From Bacillota bacterium (GTDB taxonomy: Bacteria; Bacillota_A; Clostridia; Lachnospirales; Lachnospiraceae): 38,391 bases of DNA. The translations under genes and the position numbers were made by a program. The DNA lies in the NCBI GenBank assembly GCA_023443925.1, contig JAEZSL010000165.1, positions 1 through 38,391 on the forward strand, in the 5' to 3' direction. Shown piece by piece: positions 26,127-33,467 of the stretch. Numbering within the stretch: the stretch's first letter is position 1; each line of letters begins with the position of its first letter. Under the pieces are notes generated by a model that ran no database searches, was not told the DNA's origin, and saw only the letters and a list, made by a program, of their open reading frames with translations.

Positions 26127-26954
26127 CTAATGTCTTCTATTTTTTAATACCCCCATAATTGCTCTTGAATAACCGTCTATGATAACAGCTTCTATTTTTT
26201 CCATCTTATTCACATCCATATTTGCCGGATTTCCGAAATAGCCCTTGGGGGTTAAACTTTTTGCTGTGCTTTCTCCATGTGTCCAGGCTATTAATTCATT
26301 TACATCAAGCTTTGTTGGTTCTAGTTTTTTTGCGATCTCAACATCAACTAATTCCCTAAAGGAATGCAGCATCCAACTTGTTTCAAACGCTCCGGCATGA
26401 ATATCCAGATATTTTTCTTCCAGCGCAATATCTCTCTGGTCTAAATCAACTATAACCAGATAATCCCTATCTTCCAGATTACCTAGCTGCGTAAATACAT
26501 TTTTTGAATTTACGAAATATGCTGCTATACCCTCTTGAACTGCTTTTTCTACAACTTTAATCATTGTCTTAATATGAACAAAATCACCATGAAAATTAAG
26601 AAGCAAAATTTCTTTGAATCCCCATCGTTTTAAATTTTGAATAATTTCTAACAAAACTAAGCTCATCGTCTCTGGTTTAATTTCGAATGAACCGGTAAAG
26701 CCGTTTGTAATGCTATTCACTCCCCAATAAAAGGGCGGTGCAATTAACACTTCATACTGCTCCCTCTGCAGCCATTTCTGAATCTTTTCAACAACAGTTT
26801 GAGTTAAATAAATATCCGTTCCTAAGCATAGGTGCGGTCCATGTTCTTCGACCACGGATACAGGTAATAATGCACATGCTCCTTTAGATATCACTGCTTC
26901 CACTTGAGGATAAGTCATATCGGCCATTGTATTTCTAAAAACTGAATATTCCAT
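26127..26954 (-). CDS. Creatininase-family amidohydrolase, variant metal site
   Basis: A 275-residue protein of the creatininase fold, which hydrolyses cyclic amide or formamide bonds using two divalent metals. Metal-site motifs are VEEHGPHLCLGTD (35-47, with E36/E37, H38, D47), NFHGDF (120-125, H122) and DIHAGAFETSWM (184-195, H186, E191). The usual NGHGGN loop reads NFHGDF, so it is not an orthodox creatininase and its substrate is unknown. ATG 26954 has AAGGAG nine bases upstream. The gene is preceded by a promoter with the 19-bp spacer typical of MerR control and by the MerR gene itself, so it is the likely target of that regulator. Confidence 0.85.
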   Translation of the reverse strand: MEYSVFRNTMADMTYPQVEAVISKGACALLPVSVVEEHGPHLCLGTDIYLTQTVVEKIQKWLQREQYEVLIAPPFYWGVNSITNGFTGSFEIKPETMSLVLLEIIQNLKRWGFKEILLLNFHGDFVHIKTMIKVVEKAVQEGIAAYFVNSKNVFTQLGNLEDRDYLVIVDLDQRDIALEEKYLDIHAGAFETSWMLHSFRELVDVEIAKKLEPTKLDVNELIAWTHGESTAKSLTPKGYFGNPANMDVNKMEKIEAVIIDGYSRAIMGVLKNRRH

Positions 26955-26987
26955 AATGCTACTCTCCTTAGCTTTCTTTATATCATT

Positions 26988-27018
26988 ATGATAAAGTTTT
27001 CCCTAAGGGCAAAGTCAA
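26988..27018 (-). promoter_or_regulatory. MerR-type promoter of the creatininase-family gene
   Basis: TTGACT (27018-27013) and TATCAT (26993-26988) are separated by exactly 19 bp. The spacer carries an imperfect palindrome, TTTGCCC-TTA-GGGAAAA. This over-long spacer with a dyad is the hallmark of promoters activated by MerR proteins, which twist the DNA. It starts directly after the merR-like stop codon. Confidence 0.75.
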
Positions 27019-27024
27019 CCATTT

Positions 27025-27873
27025 TTATTGAAGGGGAATTTGTACTTCCGTACAGTAATTATCGTTATTCCCAGTATGAACTTCACTGATATGGTATATT
27101 TCAATCGGTTCTCCAGTCACAATATAATTGCTCTTTTTAATATTTTCATAAAAGTGCTCATAAAATTCATTTTTCAAGCCACTATGGGGTCCCTGGTAAA
27201 CATCACAAGCGTATTTTCCTGCCCTGATTATTTTATTCTCTATCTCCTCAAGAACAAGCTCTGTATTTACCTGATATCCAATATGAATCGTTACATTTTC
27301 TGCTCGCAGACATGGTTGAAATACAGCCAGTGGAGGAGAACAGATATTTCCGATATTCGTTCCTGACGCTGTGATAGAATTCCAGATAGTTCTATAATAA
27401 TCCCTGAAAACATCTGATGAGTATATTCCCGAATATTCTTTATAAAGTATATATCTATCAGATAAATTCTTAACTACAAAACTATCATCACTTATATCCA
27501 ATAAATGTTCTTGCATTTGGCTGATTTGGTGTTGCAATATGTGGACTTTTTCCAGTTTTCTGGTATATTCTTCGAGTTTTAGCTTTATCTCCTTCTCTTG
27601 ATTGATAAGAATCTCATCTAATCCACCTACAATACCAGAAGACTGATATATCCCATAAAATATTCCAATCTGCTCCAGAGATACATCAATGTCCTGAAGC
27701 TGTTTAATGGCAATTACACGTGTAATATGTTCCTTTTTATAGAAACGGTATCCATTCTGTTGATTTATCTTTGCCGGTTTTAATAAGCCCAATCTATCAT
27801 AATGCCGTAGCGTTTTTGGTGTTACATTGCATATACCGGCCAATTCTCCTATACTAAGTAATATCTCATCCAA
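27025..27873 (-). CDS. MerR-family regulator with C-terminal GyrI-like effector domain
   Basis: A 282-residue regulator. The N-terminal winged helix-turn-helix (about 5-75) is typical MerR: LLSIGELAGICNVTPKTLRHYDRLGLLKP...NGYRFYKKEHI. A coiled-coil dimer helix follows (about 85-125). The C-terminal ~155 residues look like a GyrI/BmrR-type small-molecule-binding domain. ATG 27873 has GGAGA about 11 bases upstream. It most likely controls the adjacent creatininase-family gene through the 19-bp-spacer promoter. The effector is unknown; BmrR-like members bind amphiphilic cations or drugs. Confidence 0.9.
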   Translation of the reverse strand: MDEILLSIGELAGICNVTPKTLRHYDRLGLLKPAKINQQNGYRFYKKEHITRVIAIKQLQDIDVSLEQIGIFYGIYQSSGIVGGLDEILINQEKEIKLKLEEYTRKLEKVHILQHQISQMQEHLLDISDDSFVVKNLSDRYILYKEYSGIYSSDVFRDYYRTIWNSITASGTNIGNICSPPLAVFQPCLRAENVTIHIGYQVNTELVLEEIENKIIRAGKYACDVYQGPHSGLKNEFYEHFYENIKKSNYIVTGEPIEIYHISEVHTGNNDNYCTEVQIPLQ

Positions 27874-27896
27874 TTCTTTATCTCCAATTATAAATT

Positions 27897-27926
27897 AATA
27901 TATTGTAATTTTCTTTTAACTTTCAA
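27897..27926 (-). promoter_or_regulatory. Promoter of the MerR-family gene
   Basis: TTGAAA (27926-27921) and TATATT (27902-27897) have an 18-bp spacer. The predicted leader is only about 16 nt. Confidence 0.5.
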
Positions 27927-28004
27927 AACTATTTATGACCGATTTGCCTCCATACCTAAAACAGTGTTGTCAACAGGAAGAAAAGTGCTTCCTGGCTATA
28001 AAAA

Positions 28005-28065
28005 CAGACCTACGACGGGGCGGTAAAGGTGAACCGAATCATGGTTCACCGCCTATCTAGGTCTG
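28005..28065 (-). terminator. Bidirectional terminator with nested hairpin (after recR)
   Basis: CAGACCTA and TAGGTCTG close the stem, and inside it GGTGAACC/GGTTCACC forms a second perfect 8-bp hairpin. Both strands have U-rich tails (minus: GTTTTTAT; plus: GATTTTTATTTTTC). It ends the dnaX-ybaB-recR transcript. Confidence 0.85.
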
Positions 28066-28176
28066 ATTTTTATTTTTCTATGATGTTTTCGCATTATTCT
28101 ACTATTTACTGACGAGGATAAACGGGGTTGCCTTTTGGATTAAATGCAGTGTCCGGTGACAAAAAAGCCAGCCTGC

Positions 28177-28773
28177 TTACAATTCCACTCGTCCTTCCAA
28201 CGCTCTTAACAAAGTGACTTCATCAATGTATTCCAGATCTCCTCCCACGGGTACGCCGCTTGCAATCCGGCTTACCTTGATTCCGGTGGGTTTTATGAGT
28301 TTGCTGATATACATTGCGGTGGTTTCTCCCTCAAGGCTGGAATTTGTTGCAATAATTACTTCTTCTACATCCCCCTGTAACCGCTGGATCAGTTCCTTTA
28401 ATTTAATATCATCGGGACCGATGCCAAGCATGGGTGAAATCGCACCGTGAAGAACATGATATACCCCTTCAAACCTTCCGGTTTTCTCATATGCCGCCAG
28501 GTCTCTGGGGTTTTCTACTACCATAATTATATTCCTGCTGCGCTTTTCACTGGCGCAGATCGGGCATAATTCACTGTCCGTTAAGGTATAGCAGTTGGAA
28601 CAGTATCTTACGTTCTGCTTTGCTGCCGTAATTGCCTGGGACAGGTTATTCACCTGATCCTGGGGCAGATTAATGATATGAAATGCAAGCCTTTGCGCAG
28701 TCTTCGCTCCGATTCCCGGCAGCCTGGATAACTCTTCGATTAATTTGCTGATCTGACTGCTGTAATAATTCAT
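28177..28773 (-). CDS. recR: Recombination mediator RecR
   Basis: A 198-residue protein of normal RecR length. It has an N-terminal helix-hairpin-helix ([19 protein letters not shown], about 13-31), a four-Cys zinc finger (CSNC...CPIC, about 58-73), a Toprim domain ([18 protein letters not shown]) and a C-terminal Walker-like part. It forms rings with RecO and loads RecA onto gapped DNA. Its ATG overlaps the ybaB stop by one base (TAATG), and it is third in the conserved dnaX-ybaB-recR operon. Confidence 0.97.
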   Translation of the reverse strand: MNYYSSQISKLIEELSRLPGIGAKTAQRLAFHIINLPQDQVNNLSQAITAAKQNVRYCSNCYTLTDSELCPICASEKRSRNIIMVVENPRDLAAYEKTGRFEGVYHVLHGAISPMLGIGPDDIKLKELIQRLQGDVEEVIIATNSSLEGETTAMYISKLIKPTGIKVSRIASGVPVGGDLEYIDEVTLLRALEGRVEL

Positions 28774-29129
28774 TAGAAAGGAAATCCTCCTCCTAAGCCG
28801 CCTAACCCTCCGGTAATGGAGCTCATAGCCGCCTGGGATTCATCCTCCATTTTACGGAAGGCTTCATTTACAGCTGCCATTATCAGATCCTGAAGCATCT
28901 CGATGTCATCGGGATCTACAACCTCCTTGGACAGGGTTACACCGGTTAATTCTTTTTTACCGGATACTTTTACCGTTACCGCACCGCCGCCAACAGAAGC
29001 TTCCCATTCCTTCTCTTCTATTTCTTTTGTTTTCTCTTCCATCTGCTTTTGCATTCTCTGAGCCTGTTTCATTAAATTATTCATGTTACCGGGCATTGCT
29101 CCTCCCGGAAATCCACCACGTTTTGCCAT
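28773..29129 (-). CDS. ybaB: Nucleoid-associated protein YbaB/EbfC
   Basis: A 118-residue small dimeric DNA-binding protein of the YbaB/EbfC family. It has a Gly/Met-rich N-terminus, a long helix ([23 protein letters not shown]), then the conserved beta core ([33 protein letters not shown]) and a Gly-rich C-terminus. ATG 29129 has AAGGAG eight bases upstream. It sits between dnaX and recR as in most bacteria. Confidence 0.95.
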   Translation of the reverse strand: MAKRGGFPGGAMPGNMNNLMKQAQRMQKQMEEKTKEIEEKEWEASVGGGAVTVKVSGKKELTGVTLSKEVVDPDDIEMLQDLIMAAVNEAFRKMEDESQAAMSSITGGLGGLGGGFPF

Positions 29130-29150
29130 AATATATTCTCCTTCCGATTG

Positions 29151-30719
29151 TTAATCTTCGTATTCAATCTTTATATTCTTAATGATTTTTGTTAAATCAG
29201 GGATATCTTCCATGCTTTCTTTCCCCTGTACCAGCAGCTGGGTCTGTATCTCAACTTCCCTTTGAATGATCTTTGCAATGGCAGCCTTTAATTCATACAT
29301 ATGATTTTCCTGGGATATTAATTCCTTATCCATGGACTCACTAAAGACCAACAAAAGTGACCCGCCATTACCAATACTGGGTCTGGCATTCATTAAAGCA
29401 GCTTTTGTCAGATAGGACGTACCAGCTATGATGGTGTGCCAATTCTTAGCCACTTCCTTTAATTCCTCCGGCACTGCCTTAGGTAACACCACCGGTTTTT
29501 TATCCTCTTTTTTTTCAGTTTGTATTACGGGCTTATCCGAAATAGCTTCCGGGGAAACCAGCATACCTTTTTCCAGTTTGCTCTCAATAAGCTTCAGCCG
29601 GTTAACAATATCCTCATAACCGGTTTCCATCTGAGGTCTGCAGAGTTTGATCAGGGCAACCTCCACCATGACCCGTTTCTGGGAGGCATATTTTATCTGA
29701 TTGGACAAATCGGAAAATATGCGGATGTATCTTATCAGAGTTTCCACATCAATCTGTACGGCCTGTTGTTTTAAGACAGCCAGGTTATCCGTTGATACTT
29801 CAATCACTTCTGTGGTATCCTCCGATGTTTTCACCAACAAGAGATTTCGCAGGTACCAGGTAAAGTCCACTGTAAACTGCGTTAATTCCTTACCCTTTAT
29901 AATCAGCTCTTCTAATAAAGTCATGGAACCGGCTACATTGCCGTCCTGTATATAATCAAGCAGCCTTGCAAATACTTCAATATCCACGGCTCCCAGTACT
30001 TCCAGTACATTATCAAAGGTAAGCTTCTGACCGAAATAAAAGGCAATACACTGGTCTAAAAGACTTAAGGCATCCCTTAGGGAGCCATCTCCCATTCTGG
30101 CAATATACCGTACCGCCCTTTCTTCCGCCTCGACACCTTCCCTCTGTATCAAATCCGTCAACCTGTCCGCTATGGTATCAATGGTTATCCGCTTGAAATC
30201 ATAACGCTGGCATCTTGAGAGAATTGTTATGGGTATTTTATGTGCTTCCGTAGTGGCCAGAATAAAAATCACATAGGAAGGAGGTTCCTCCAGGGTTTTT
30301 AGCAGAGCATTAAAGGCACCTGCCGAGAGCATATGAACCTCATCAATAATATATACTTTAAATCTGCCCTCCGTAGGAGAGTAACGGACTTCATCTACAA
30401 TCTCCCTGATATTATCCACACCGTTATTGGAGGCAGCATCTATTTCAATTACATTCATGGATGTCTGGCTGTTAATGGACTTGCAGGCGGAACACTCATT
30501 GCAGGGATTGCCGTCTATGGGATGTTCACAGTTAACTGCCTTGCCCATTATTTTGGCAATGGTGGTTTTACCGGTACCCCTGGTTCCGCAAAATAAATAG
30601 GCATGGCCTATCCTGTCCGCTTTTACCTGATTCTTCAAGGTTGTTACGATATGATCCTGGCCTTTAACATCGTTAAAGTCTCCCGGCCGGAATTTTCTGT
30701 AAAGAGCAGTATATGACAT
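29151..30719 (-). CDS. dnaX: DNA polymerase III subunits gamma/tau
   Basis: The 522-residue clamp-loader ATPase has Walker A GTRGTGKTT (45-53), zinc-binding C64, C73, C76 and C79, Walker B with IDEVHML, and sensor 1 LATTEAHKIP. The clamp-loader collar follows, then a Lys/Glu-rich linker (about 375-420) and a C-terminal tau-like domain. An A8 tract (29515-29508), read as GAA AAA AAA GAG, sits in the linker. A -1 slip there gives Arg-Gly and then TAA (29502-29500), a 406-residue gamma-like product. ATG 30719 has GAGG about ten bases upstream. The promoter is TTGACA-17-TAAAAT at 30815-30787. Confidence 0.97.
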   Translation of the reverse strand: MSYTALYRKFRPGDFNDVKGQDHIVTTLKNQVKADRIGHAYLFCGTRGTGKTTIAKIMGKAVNCEHPIDGNPCNECSACKSINSQTSMNVIEIDAASNNGVDNIREIVDEVRYSPTEGRFKVYIIDEVHMLSAGAFNALLKTLEEPPSYVIFILATTEAHKIPITILSRCQRYDFKRITIDTIADRLTDLIQREGVEAEERAVRYIARMGDGSLRDALSLLDQCIAFYFGQKLTFDNVLEVLGAVDIEVFARLLDYIQDGNVAGSMTLLEELIIKGKELTQFTVDFTWYLRNLLLVKTSEDTTEVIEVSTDNLAVLKQQAVQIDVETLIRYIRIFSDLSNQIKYASQKRVMVEVALIKLCRPQMETGYEDIVNRLKLIESKLEKGMLVSPEAISDKPVIQTEKKEDKKPVVLPKAVPEELKEVAKNWHTIIAGTSYLTKAALMNARPSIGNGGSLLLVFSESMDKELISQENHMYELKAAIAKIIQREVEIQTQLLVQGKESMEDIPDLTKIIKNIKIEYED

Positions 30720-30786
30720 GCTTGCACTTCCTCTTTCAAATAAAGGCCGGATAAAGACCGGCTTAAGTTTCTTACTTTCGTTTTTT

Positions 30787-30826
30787 ATTTTACCAATATA
30801 CGGTCAGATTGTCAAAATATTTTGAC
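30787..30826 (-). promoter_or_regulatory. dnaX operon promoter overlapped by a 16-bp palindrome
   Basis: TTGACA (30815-30810), a 17-bp spacer and TAAAAT (30792-30787) form a near-consensus promoter. The perfect palindrome GTCAAAATATTTTGAC (30811-30826) covers the -35, a position suited to a repressor. A GCCGG/CCGGC hairpin (about 30744-30763) is in the leader. Confidence 0.7.
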
Positions 30827-30852
30827 TGTTCCGGTACGGAGGTCAAAGAAAC

Positions 30853-30946
30853 TATGCCTTTCTGCCTTTATTACAATGGCATAAGGCATATGTAAAGGAT
30901 GCCTGTACCGCACAAAGAACTCCATACGTTTCAGCTATCAGGCATC
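30853..30946. repeat. Two inverted repeats at the niaR 3' end
   Basis: TATGCCTT/AAGGCATA (30853-30890) and GATGCCTG/CAGGCATC (30898-30905 with 30939-30946) are two stems. The second includes the niaR stop codon. They may end the niaR transcript, though no U tract follows. Confidence 0.5.
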
Positions 30947-31453
30947 AATCAAATAGTTCTTCTCTCTCAGAGCTTTTTCAATATTATTAAGAATCTCTTC
31001 CGAATCCGCCTCCACCGTATGCAGATGTATACCGTCTGTCAGTTCCTTTAATGGAACCGTTTTTTTAAGTTTTACCTTTTTGACAAAATCATAGACATCC
31101 TGGCGGTTTTTAATTATTAAATCTGCGGCGATTTCCCCGTAAAGTTCATGGCTTACAATTACATTCAATACCTTTCCCCCGTTATCTACGATGGTACACA
31201 ATTCATCCTCGATTTCCTCTGTTGTATGCTTTACGGCATAGCAGCGGTTTACTTTCTGCCTTTCCTGAAGATAAATCAGATATCCTTTTGTGGTGGATAA
31301 AATATTTTTATTAACTGCCCGCAAAAGAGCAATGTCCTGAACAATCACCTGCCTGCTGACTCCAAGCATTTTCGCCAGGTCCGTACCGGAAACCGGTTCT
31401 TTGGCGTTATTCAGCAGCTCTATTAATTTGTCCCGGCGTTCCTGTCCTTCCAT
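30938..31453 (-). CDS. niaR: Niacin-responsive repressor NiaR (3H domain)
   Basis: A 171-residue regulator with an N-terminal HTH_11 winged helix (about 6-60, VSGTDLAKMLGVSRQVIVQDIALLR) and a C-terminal 3H domain (about 75-168). The named histidines are visible as H76, H102 and the H143/H145 pair (GIHLHTVEA), which bind metal and nicotinate. NiaR represses NAD synthesis and niacin uptake genes. None of its known targets is adjacent here, so it acts at a distance. ATG 31453 has AGGAG seven to eight bases upstream. Confidence 0.93.
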   Translation of the reverse strand: MEGQERRDKLIELLNNAKEPVSGTDLAKMLGVSRQVIVQDIALLRAVNKNILSTTKGYLIYLQERQKVNRCYAVKHTTEEIEDELCTIVDNGGKVLNVIVSHELYGEIAADLIIKNRQDVYDFVKKVKLKKTVPLKELTDGIHLHTVEADSEEILNNIEKALREKNYLIDA

Positions 31454-31615
31454 TACAGCACTCCTCCTATCTGCTTAGGGTTTTTCATGAATTAATTTTA
31501 TAATAACTTCCCTGGAATTGCAAGGTATTCCCATCTAATGGTGTCTATCTATGTATGATATTCCTAATGCATATGAAAACCTTCCGGTTGTCCAACCCAT
31601 TTATACCTTTACTAC

Positions 31616-31662
31616 AAAAAGATACACTTCCGGTTATTACCCTTCCGGTAAGTGCATCTTTT
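31616..31662 (-). terminator. Terminator after the proline-rich small gene
   Basis: The left arm AAAAGATACACTTCCGG pairs with CCGGTAAGTGCATCTTTT with one bulge and one mismatch. On the minus strand it ends ATCTTTTTG. It lies 20 bp past the stop of the small gene at 31682, which supports that gene being real. Confidence 0.8.
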
Positions 31663-31681
31663 ATCCCTTTTATTGATGGCA

Positions 31682-31945
31682 TCAGGAAATTTCCACCGAC
31701 TGTATGGGTGATATCTCCGGAGACGGTTCAGAAATCGGAGTTTCCGCCGGTACGGGTATAATTTCCGGTGCCGGGATGCTTCTTATGGTATCCGGCTGAG
31801 GGGAAGGAACGGAGGACGGCGCCGGAGGAAGGATCTCTTTTCCCGGGGTATCAGGCGGTACTTCTTTCATAGGTTCTGCGGCAAGTGCCTCTGATTTAAA
31901 GCCGCACTCCGTCATATCCGCTTCATTTGGTCTGAATCCAATCAT
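31682..31945 (-). CDS. Small proline-rich protein, unknown function
   Basis: An 87-residue protein starting MIGFRPNEADMTECGFK at ATG 31945; AAAGGAG lies eight bases upstream, a better site than for the ATG six codons earlier. The first ~25 residues look ordered, with one Cys. The rest is low-complexity Pro/Ser/Glu (PPAPSSVPSPQP, IPAPEIIPVPAE), probably extended and disordered. There is no signal peptide. It has its own terminator. No family is recognised. Confidence 0.6.
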   Translation of the reverse strand: MIGFRPNEADMTECGFKSEALAAEPMKEVPPDTPGKEILPPAPSSVPSPQPDTIRSIPAPEIIPVPAETPISEPSPEISPIQSVEIS

Positions 31946-32075
31946 GACTGCTGCTCCTTTCATTTATCGATAAATTTAAGTTTTGCAATTGCTAAGCTGG
32001 ATTCGAGTATCAAAAAAACTTCAAATCCTACTCTGCATAATGCACTTATTTTTACCAATTCACATGCAAACTATG

Positions 32076-32795
32076 CTAAAACTTCAAAATACAACGGATT
32101 CCCATATAGATAACCGGTACCAGAAGGGAGGGCAGCATATTTACAGTTTTGAATTTCAGATTCGTCATGAGATTAAGGCCGACGCAGATGATTAATGCGA
32201 AGCCGACCATACATATCCGGGTCAGTAGCTCGCCTGCCAGTATATTGTTTAAAATGCCGGCAAACAAACAGATACCGCCCTGGTATATGACAAGGGGTAT
32301 AAAGGAAAACATAACTCCAAACCCCAGACTTGCAGCCAGTACAATTGTAATTACCAAGTCCAGAATGCTTTTTGTAATCAATATACTATTATCCCCGGTA
32401 AGCCCGCTGGTCAAAGAGCCTATAATTCCCATAGCTCCAATGCAGCAGATCGTGGAGGCAGTAATGAAGCCTTCCGTAAAACCTTCTATTTTAAATTTTG
32501 TCTCAATTCGATTACTGAATGCATTTATTTTATCATCCAGTTTTAATAGCTCTCCCGCCAGGGTGCCCAGCGCAAAGCTGACCACCAAAAGCAGTTCTCC
32601 GGAAGAATGCAGAGTTCCGTTGCCGGCTGTTTTAAACATATTGGATATAAGACCGTTAACTCCTATAATAATAACCACAAGCCCCAGGGCTTTATTCATA
32701 CTTTTTTCTATGCTGTCCGGTATTCCTTTTTTAAAGAGCATTCCGATAAGGCCCCCCAGCAATACGGCGGCACCGTTAATTAAAACACCTAACAT
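32076..32795 (-). CDS. DUF554 membrane protein (YdfK-like)
   Basis: A 239-residue integral membrane protein with about seven hydrophobic segments. It matches the DUF554 family: N-terminal MLGVLINGAAVLLGGLIGMLF, internal GLVVIIIGVNGL and GFITASTICCIGAMGIIGSLTSGLTGD, and the C-terminal MLPSLLVPVIYMG. The function of the family is not known; a channel or small-molecule transport role is often guessed. ATG 32795 has GGAGG eight to nine bases upstream. It is monocistronic. A long open frame on the opposite strand is a compositional shadow. Confidence 0.92.
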   Translation of the reverse strand: MLGVLINGAAVLLGGLIGMLFKKGIPDSIEKSMNKALGLVVIIIGVNGLISNMFKTAGNGTLHSSGELLLVVSFALGTLAGELLKLDDKINAFSNRIETKFKIEGFTEGFITASTICCIGAMGIIGSLTSGLTGDNSILITKSILDLVITIVLAASLGFGVMFSFIPLVIYQGGICLFAGILNNILAGELLTRICMVGFALIICVGLNLMTNLKFKTVNMLPSLLVPVIYMGIRCILKF

Positions 32796-33182
32796 CTTAT
32801 GTTCCTCCAGATCTTCTTTTCTTTACCCGTCTTCTAATTCAAAGCAGCCGTAACCCGCAGCTATAATGGTTTATACAGGGTTAGTACAACAAATTATTTT
32901 GCCATTTCAAACAATTATAAAGGATGTATAACAAAATATACAGCTTTATTTCTGTTTCATAAAAATTAGTAGATTGCAGTATACTACAAAAAGGTTTTTA
33001 CGAACAAAATAAACCTGCAAATCTTTACCCTATAAAAAGCAGGCTGATTTACCAAGATCATGTAAAAATCCATGACATAGAACTATACATCCCGGATAAC
33101 CGTATGCTATAATAATTAAGGAAAAAAGAAATTTAAAAACTGCCGCTTAAACCAGACTTTTAATTATGAAATGGAGAATGCC
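32796..33182. other. Divergent intergenic region DUF554 / plus-strand operon
   Basis: It contains a likely minus-strand promoter for DUF554 (TTGTAC 32889-32884, 18-bp spacer, TATAGC 32865-32860) and a plus-strand extended -10 TGCTATAAT (33105-33113) for the small gene at 33183. The ~200 bp between them is AT-rich and holds no ORF. Confidence 0.5.
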
Positions 33183-33452
33183 ATGTTCCGATTATGGGCC
33201 AAAATATTTAAGGATAACCGCATGCTTAAGGATATCGTTATCTGTAATGATAATATAGAGTTAAACCGTACAAGGAAAATATTTGATGCTATCGATGATA
33301 TCTGCTACCAGTTTGATCTGTCTAAACCGATCTGGCTGGATTCCACTGTTGCCGACTTTAAAAAGCATGACAAGACCAGATTTACTCAGGATAACTTTAT
33401 TGACCGGATTGATTTTGATTACCTGGAGATTCATGTAATTGAGGAAGGATAA
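33183..33452 (+). CDS. Small conserved-looking protein, unknown function
   Basis: An 89-residue acidic/basic protein starting MFRLWAKIFKDNR. ATG 33183 is chosen because GGAG lies six bases upstream; the ATG four codons earlier has no ribosome site. The sequence looks like a compact alpha/beta fold (RTRKIFDAIDDICYQFDLSKPIWLDSTVADFKKHDKTRFTQDNF, then FDYLEIHVIEE) with no signal peptide or membrane segment. It is followed after 15 bp by an M15 peptidase gene. No family or function is recognised. Confidence 0.75.
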   Translation: MFRLWAKIFKDNRMLKDIVICNDNIELNRTRKIFDAIDDICYQFDLSKPIWLDSTVADFKKHDKTRFTQDNFIDRIDFDYLEIHVIEEG

Positions 33453-33467
33453 ACAGATTGGTGGGTT

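Larger units (their letters stand above)
27874..28176. other. Intergenic region merR-recR
   Basis: This holds the merR-like gene promoter (27897-27926), a small hairpin (AGGAAG/CTTCCT, 27975-27993), a large bidirectional terminator (28005-28065) and about 100 bp of unremarkable sequence before the recR stop. No ORF was seen. Confidence 0.6.

Noticed and set aside
30720..30937. Possible SRP RNA (4.5S) gene upstream of dnaX, its usual place in Firmicutes
   Set aside because: The conserved core of SRP RNA (GGTCAGG...GGAAGCAGCC type) is absent; only a promoter and hairpins were found.
32149..32853. Long plus-strand open frame (234 codons) opposite the DUF554 gene
   Set aside because: It lies antisense to a clear membrane-protein gene, has no ribosome site and its translation is low-quality Ser/Pro/Ile-rich sequence typical of a shadow frame.
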